From Neoarius graeffei (taxonomy: Eukaryota > Chordata > Actinopteri > Siluriformes > Ariidae): a DNA stretch of 64,000 nucleotides. Of the stretch, positions 59,901 through 64,000 are shown in pieces. Below the pieces are notes generated by a model. That model was not told the origin of the DNA. It did not search any database and saw only the letters and a list, made by a program, of their open reading frames with translations. Position 1 is the first letter of the stretch. The number at the start of each line of letters is the position of its first letter. The stretch lies in NCBI RefSeq assembly GCF_027579695.1, contig NC_083571.1, positions 44,957,890 through 45,021,889 of the forward strand, written 5' to 3'. The position numbers were made by a program, and so were the translations under genes.

Positions 59901-62644
59901 ATTTTTGAATCAAGTCTGAGAACAAGACTCGGGCCGCAGCATTTGATGGCGGCCGTTTTAGCACCATTAACATTAGTTTGTTCCTAAACGTGACGTACAA
60001 ACAAGTGAATGCGCGTTCTCTTTGTCAGTGAGTGCGACGCATTCTGTCAGAGATGGTTGGGAGACGGATGGAAGTGCAGAAGGTGTGTTTATTAATACAA
60101 GTGAAGAGGGTAAACAATCCAGAACGGCAGGCAAAATCGTAAAACAATGAAATGGGCAATAGATCAAGCGAGGGACAAACAGGCTATCATAGACTCGGCA
60201 GAATCAAAGACGAAAAACAGGAAATCAGGGCCCAGGAAACCAGACAAGGAAATAAGGCTTGGTAACGTGTCAGCAAAGCAACTCAATACTTCGCAAAGTA
60301 ATGCTGTGTTCACACTTATACCGGTACGAAAGTGGTATAACTGTATCGATACAAAGTATCCCGGTACAGTTTAGTGCATCTGTCCACACTAGTGAGAAAT
60401 GTTTGCGGTTTTCTTTCACGGTAGTTGAAATGCGCGTGCGCGAAATGTTTCCGTGGTTACCGAGTAACTTCCTTCCGAGAATATGGCGGATGAAACAACG
60501 TGTGTGTGCTTTTTGTTGTCAATGTACAGTCTGTATTTCTGGTGGTCATTTATTCAGCCGAATCGTATAAAATGCGCGAGGCAGTTGAGAAAGAAACAAA
60601 GAAAACGAATCTCCCTTTCTCCCCCCTCACTTTCTCCCTCTTCCCTTCTCTTCCCCTCACTTTCTCCCTCTTTCCTTCTCTTCCCCTCCCTTTCTCTCCC
60701 TTTTCCCCTCTTCCTCCTTTCTTCCTCCCTCTTTCCCCCCCCCTCCCCCTCTCCCTTTCTCCCCCCTTTCTTTGCTCCATGTAGCTCCACGGTCGTTTTG
60801 AGCCATTTTGATGTTTTATTTACAGCTGGAAAGCACGTGCGTATTGTATTGTATTGTATGAATAACCTGGAAGACGTAGGAATGGTTCATTGCGCATGCG
60901 CATTATATTTGTATTGATACAGAGCCGCTTCATCTGTCCACACTACAGCGAAGCGCTACAGTACTGATACTGTACCGGTACGAAACCCATACATTTGTGG
61001 GTTTCGTACTGATAGTTATACCGCTACAGTACCGGTATAGTTGCTAGTGTGGACAGGTGTTGCGGTACGAAAGTAGTTTCATATCGGTATAAAATCCCTA
61101 GTGTGGACAGGGTATAAGTGTGCTTTCACAGTCTTTATATAGGTGCGCTGATTGCGCCTTAATCCTGTGCAGGTGAGAGTTGTTTACGGCACGCACACCT
61201 GAGAGTCTATCTGATGCACAGGTGCGACACTCTTGCACGAAATATCTAGTGCCAAATTATTATGGCATGTTGCAAAAAATAAAGAAAAAAATCAGAGTCC
61301 TCGTCTCCAATTTATGAGTCCGAGTCCAAGTCCGAGTCATCAGTGCTAGAGTCCAAGTTAAGTCGCGAGTCTTTAAAATTAGGGCATGAGTCAGACTCGA
61401 GTACTACAAGCCTGTTTAACCCACTGTTGGAACCCCCAGTATGCTATGATTCTTTAGAATAACAGTTGTGGAGAAAAAGTTTAGGCATCACCTCACCTGA
61501 GACCATCTCTTTTTGTGGCGGATCTGTTGTTTGTCTTTGAAGTGAACAAACAGTGTGTTGCCATGGGGAAGTGTGTACTGCAGACGGCAGCCATATGGTG
61601 TCTGGAAGATTTTCTGGGCAGGAAGAGGCTTTCTCTCCCGAAATGCGCTTTTGCTATCCTCGGTGAATATGCTGTATATAATCAGAACACACACACAGAC
61701 ATTTCTCATTCACATTTCTAGGTAAATAATATATTTTTAGTATTTTAGTACAGATTTTTTCAGCCATTATGGTATTGTTTGCACAATTACTTACAGGTAA
61801 ACTTCTTTGATGACTTCCACCAGGGTCTCAGCATACTCATTGACACGCCGATTGTTGTTTTTAGTCAGGAAAGCATCATCGAAATAAATGTGTGACTCAA
61901 AAACAACATCGTTAAACCGGTTTTTCTTTGGTCGGAACTTGTCCAGCCTGAAGGGAAGAGACGAAGACATTAATTTAAGGTTGATCAATGAAGGTCTCAA
62001 GTAGAAGATTCTTTTTACTATCAGAATACCTGAACATCGAGATGATCATCTTCAACATTTCATCTCTAGTCTCATGCCACATGGTTGCACAGAGGTAGAT
62101 AGTCATCTTCTCTGTTTCCCTATTGGTGAGAATGGAAGAATGTTAATTCCAGAAGTTACTGTACATCAAAATGCATTGTCCTTCAATAAGCGCATGCACA
62201 CACACACACACTTAACTACCTGTTACATCTTGGAAGGGGCACAATATCAAACTTGATGTTCAAGAGCATGGACTGGTCAATGAATGCTGCTTCATAAAGG
62301 TTGCGAACAAACAGGTCCTTTGTCCTGGCAATGCGTTGTGTGTTCAGGAACCAGATGTAGAGTGTACAGAGCACCAGACCAATCCACCAGCTGATCAAAG
62401 ACGATCCAAGCAGACCAAAATTCAGTGAAGACCCCTCGTCTGGTATGTGTTCACACAAGTCATGAGTTAAATCAGTCAGCATGTGTTTCATGACGCTGAG
62501 CGCTGGGCTTTTTATGGCGTCAAAGGTGGTACAGTACTCAGCAAATGTGGTTTTCTTCTGAGCCTAAAAAGTGCAAAAAACAAGGGCAAAAAATGTTGTA
62601 AAAACAAAATAAAAAATAGGTATATATTGTGATTAAACTGTAAT

Positions 62645-62741
<97 letters not shown>

Positions 62742-63821
62742 GACTAAGAAATCCATGCAGTATTGCTGTGACAGAATTCTAGCAAACAACCAAAAAAAAA
62801 ACATTTTTTGGGCAATAACCTGCTGCTATTCTACCAAAAGTTTCACCAAAACTGTTTTAAAATAAGCTACATAAGGAGGCAGCTCTACATATCTGAGGAT
62901 AAAACTGCCAGTATGAAGAAAGAATATGCTTTTATTGCTAGTTTACTAGGTACATATGCATCCGTCATGCAGTGATCAAGTCTTTGCTTGTGTGTCTTTG
63001 TGAGATGGATATAAGTGAACCTAAACATAGTAGAACAAGAGTGACACATATAAGATGCTGCCTGCATGTTTTCCCAGGCAGCCACATACACGTATGCAAT
63101 AATTATGATATATGTTCATTATTATTATTACCTGAAGAAAGGGAATCCAGATAGCCAGGACGAAGGCACCCAATGTGGCTGGAGATGTGAAGATCATAGG
63201 AGTGACGAAGCTGCGACGCACAGCATGCATTTTGCATGCAGCTACGGCCACGTAGCGACACACAGCTGAAGCTAGAACCTGAAGAGCGAAGAGGCTCAAG
63301 ACGACAGTTTTGGTGTTATCGGTGACTGACAGCACTGATGACCAGTCCTGGCCTGAGAGCTTCACATAAGCACCAAGGACAGTGAAGGTCACAATAATTC
63401 GCACCAAGCTAGCCACAATGTTCACGAAGTTGTGAGACCTTTTGATGTCCCGGACCGTGTTCTGGAAGAAGACGATGCGGAAAAGCAAGGCATAATTCTC
63501 CCACCAGTTCATCGAGACCAGGAAAGTGCCTCCTATGGCTAAACCCACGAAAAGTGCCATGTTTTGCTTTCCATTTTGCTGTTTGAGGTAGTTCACAGCA
63601 AAGAGGCAAAAACCTGCAAGAAGGAAAAAGACAGCGGCGACCGAAGTTGCAGTAAATCGCTTCCTTCCGTGCGCAATTGCATTTCCCACCACCTGCAGTA
63701 TGGCTGATAATATGGCAATGCCATTCAGAAGCATCACATTGGTCAGGATGTCAAATCGGGGCATAGCGACCAGGATAAGGATGGAAGATCCGACAGCCAC
63801 CAAAGTTTCCACTGAAATGAT
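53878..63821 (-). CDS. chs1: Chitin synthase gene, unit 2 (16 exons chained, 5' end beyond window)
   Basis: This is the second copy, in the same orientation, with every splice site of visible exons 3-18 intact and no stop or frameshift. Exons 1-2 lie past the window end. Compared with unit 1 it has six amino-acid changes: Thr to Ser (exon 18, NSTV), Val to Ile (exon 13), Arg to His (exon 4), and Thr to Ile, Glu to Lys and Ala to Thr (exon 3). Three silent changes were also found. None touches the DGD, EDRW, QRRRW or SWGTRE motifs, so both copies could make active enzyme. If the duplication is real this is a paralogue; if not, it is the other allele. Confidence 0.92.
54085..54302 (-). CDS. chs1: chs1 unit 2, exon 17: last membrane pair
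   Basis: This 218-bp exon is identical to 20530-20747. Confidence 0.92.
54635..54745 (-). CDS. chs1: chs1 unit 2, exon 16: charged linker
   Basis: This 111-bp exon is identical to 21080-21190. Confidence 0.9.
55390..55454 (-). CDS. chs1: chs1 unit 2, exon 15
   Basis: This 65-bp exon is identical to 21835-21899. Confidence 0.7.
55551..55573 (-). CDS. chs1: chs1 unit 2, exon 14: 23-nt micro-exon
   Basis: Identical to 21996-22018, with the same splice signals and phase. Confidence 0.65.
55722..56133 (-). CDS. chs1: chs1 unit 2, exon 13: SWGTRE motif
   Basis: This 412-bp exon is the counterpart of 22167-22578. It has Ile in MYIGT where unit 1 has Val; SWGTRE is intact. Confidence 0.95.
56497..56685 (-). 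CDS. chs1: chs1 unit 2, exon 12
   Basis: This 189-bp exon is identical to 22941-23129 and encodes membrane helices. Confidence 0.9.
57043..57327 (-). CDS. chs1: chs1 unit 2, exon 11: EDRW and QRRRW
   Basis: This 285-bp exon is the counterpart of 23487-23771. Both catalytic motifs are intact. One silent change lies in the Thr codon of LCTLL. Confidence 0.97.
57403..57669 (-). mobile_element. tRNA-derived SINE in chs1 intron, unit 2
   Basis: Counterpart of 23847-24113. Confidence 0.75.
57720..57920 (-). CDS. chs1: chs1 unit 2, exon 10
   Basis: This 201-bp exon is identical to 24164-24364, with the VWYQKFEYAVGHWLQK block intact. Confidence 0.95.
58661..58702. repeat. Telomere-like repeats in inverted setting, unit 2
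   Basis: Counterpart of 25105-25145. Confidence 0.7.
58986..59127 (-). CDS. chs1: chs1 unit 2, exon 9: DGD motif
   Basis: This 142-bp exon is identical to 25429-25570 and retains DGDTDFQPSA. Confidence 0.95.
59210..59314 (-). CDS. chs1: chs1 unit 2, exon 8
   Basis: This 105-bp exon is identical to 25653-25757 and encodes MYMYYLLGW and its linker. Confidence 0.9.
59840..61409. mobile_element. Nested TIR elements in chs1 intron 7, unit 2
   Basis: Counterpart of 26280-27833. The inner element is at about 60305-61129, and its pyrimidine tract (60604-60777) carries about 16 extra bases. Confidence 0.6.
61497..61671 (-). CDS. chs1: chs1 unit 2, exon 7: RHKKRWSQ block
   Basis: This 175-bp exon is identical to 27921-28095, with the same splice sites. 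Confidence 0.92.
61795..61947 (-). CDS. chs1: chs1 unit 2, exon 6
   Basis: This 153-bp exon is the counterpart of 28219-28371, with one silent change in the Asn codon of VNEY. Confidence 0.9.
62030..62119 (-). CDS. chs1: chs1 unit 2, exon 5: CATMWHE block
   Basis: This 90-bp exon is identical in sequence to 28454-28543 and encodes CATMWHETRDEM. Confidence 0.92.
62220..62563 (-). CDS. chs1: chs1 unit 2, exon 4
   Basis: This 344-bp exon is the counterpart of 28644-28987. It has DLTHDL where unit 1 has DLTRDL, plus one silent change in the codon before VMKHM. Confidence 0.9.
62650..62743. repeat. (TG)n(AG)n compound microsatellite, unit 2
   Basis: Counterpart of 29072-29142. The AG part is more than twice as long and includes a CAG interruption. 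Confidence 0.95.
63132..63821 (-). CDS. chs1: chs1 unit 2, exon 3: large multi-pass exon
   Basis: This 690-bp exon is the counterpart of 29531-30220, with the same gtacag acceptor and gtaata donor. It has three amino-acid differences from unit 1: Thr to Ile (SSILIL), Glu to Lys (DNTKTV) and Ala to Thr (SFVTPM). All three need a C-to-T or G-to-A type change. Confidence 0.92.
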
Positions 63822-64000
63822 CTGTACACAGATAAAGGAGTTTGAGTCAAATTAAGTGCAGGGTAAGACATAATCCATGGCAATGCATTACAGGCTCTGC
63901 CGATAAATGTTCAAACAATCTTCATGATACTCAAGACTTGGTAATTAATAAGCATCAACCAACAGCAGATTCAAGAAACAAATAACTTGTTCTACTTTCA

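Larger units (their letters stand above)
33386..64000. repeat. Tandem segmental duplication, unit 2
   Basis: This is the second head-to-tail copy of the 33.4-33.6 kb unit, cut off at the window end inside the intron upstream of visible exon 3 of chitin synthase. It differs from unit 1 by scattered single-base changes, shorter or longer simple repeats, and one extra SINE at 37192-37380. Such high identity means either a very young duplication, recent gene conversion, or two haplotypes joined in the assembly. Confidence 0.95.

Overview
This is a vertebrate, almost certainly teleost, nuclear genome window. The signs are split genes with GT-AG introns, fish-type tRNA-derived SINEs (one close to the zebrafish DANA type), Tc1 transposons, a Gmr1-like Ty3 retrotransposon and long microsatellites. 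No bacterial or phage genes, RNA operons or CRISPR arrays were seen.

The dominant architecture is a head-to-tail tandem duplication with a period of about 33.4-33.6 kb. Unit 1 runs from base 1 to about 33385. Unit 2 runs from 33386 to the end, where it matches unit 1 up to about 30399. The copies are nearly identical. The offset drifts from 33385 to 33365, 33568, 33560, 33555, 33576 and 33601 because of microsatellite and homopolymer changes plus one SINE present only in unit 2 (37192-37380, with a 14-bp target-site duplication). The window starts in the middle of a THAP-bearing repeat that lies complete at 32577-33864, so the true ends of the duplicated segment are not visible.

Each unit has two halves. 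The first (about 1-18.9 kb in unit 1, 33.4-52.4 kb in unit 2) is a transposon graveyard. It holds a TTAA-flanked element carrying a THAP zinc-finger exon, a nearly intact Tc1-type transposon, a Gmr1-like Ty3/gypsy element whose pol order is protease-integrase-reverse transcriptase-RNase H, a long inverted repeat, several TIR elements, a DANA-like SINE, a LINE 3' end and truncated Tc1 pieces. The second half (20.2-31.7 kb, 53.9-63.8 kb) holds one minus-strand gene, a family-2 glycosyltransferase that I identify as chitin synthase from its DGDTDFQPSA, EDRW, QRRRW and SWGTRE motifs and its many membrane segments. I could chain 18 exons in unit 1 and 16 in unit 2 in consistent reading phase. The first coding exon and the exact C-terminus are not resolved.

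The window therefore shows two chitin synthase genes, arranged head to tail and separated by about 20 kb of transposons. They differ by at least six amino acids. Whether this is a real, very recent gene duplication or two alleles placed end to end by the assembler cannot be decided from sequence alone and is the main question to settle.
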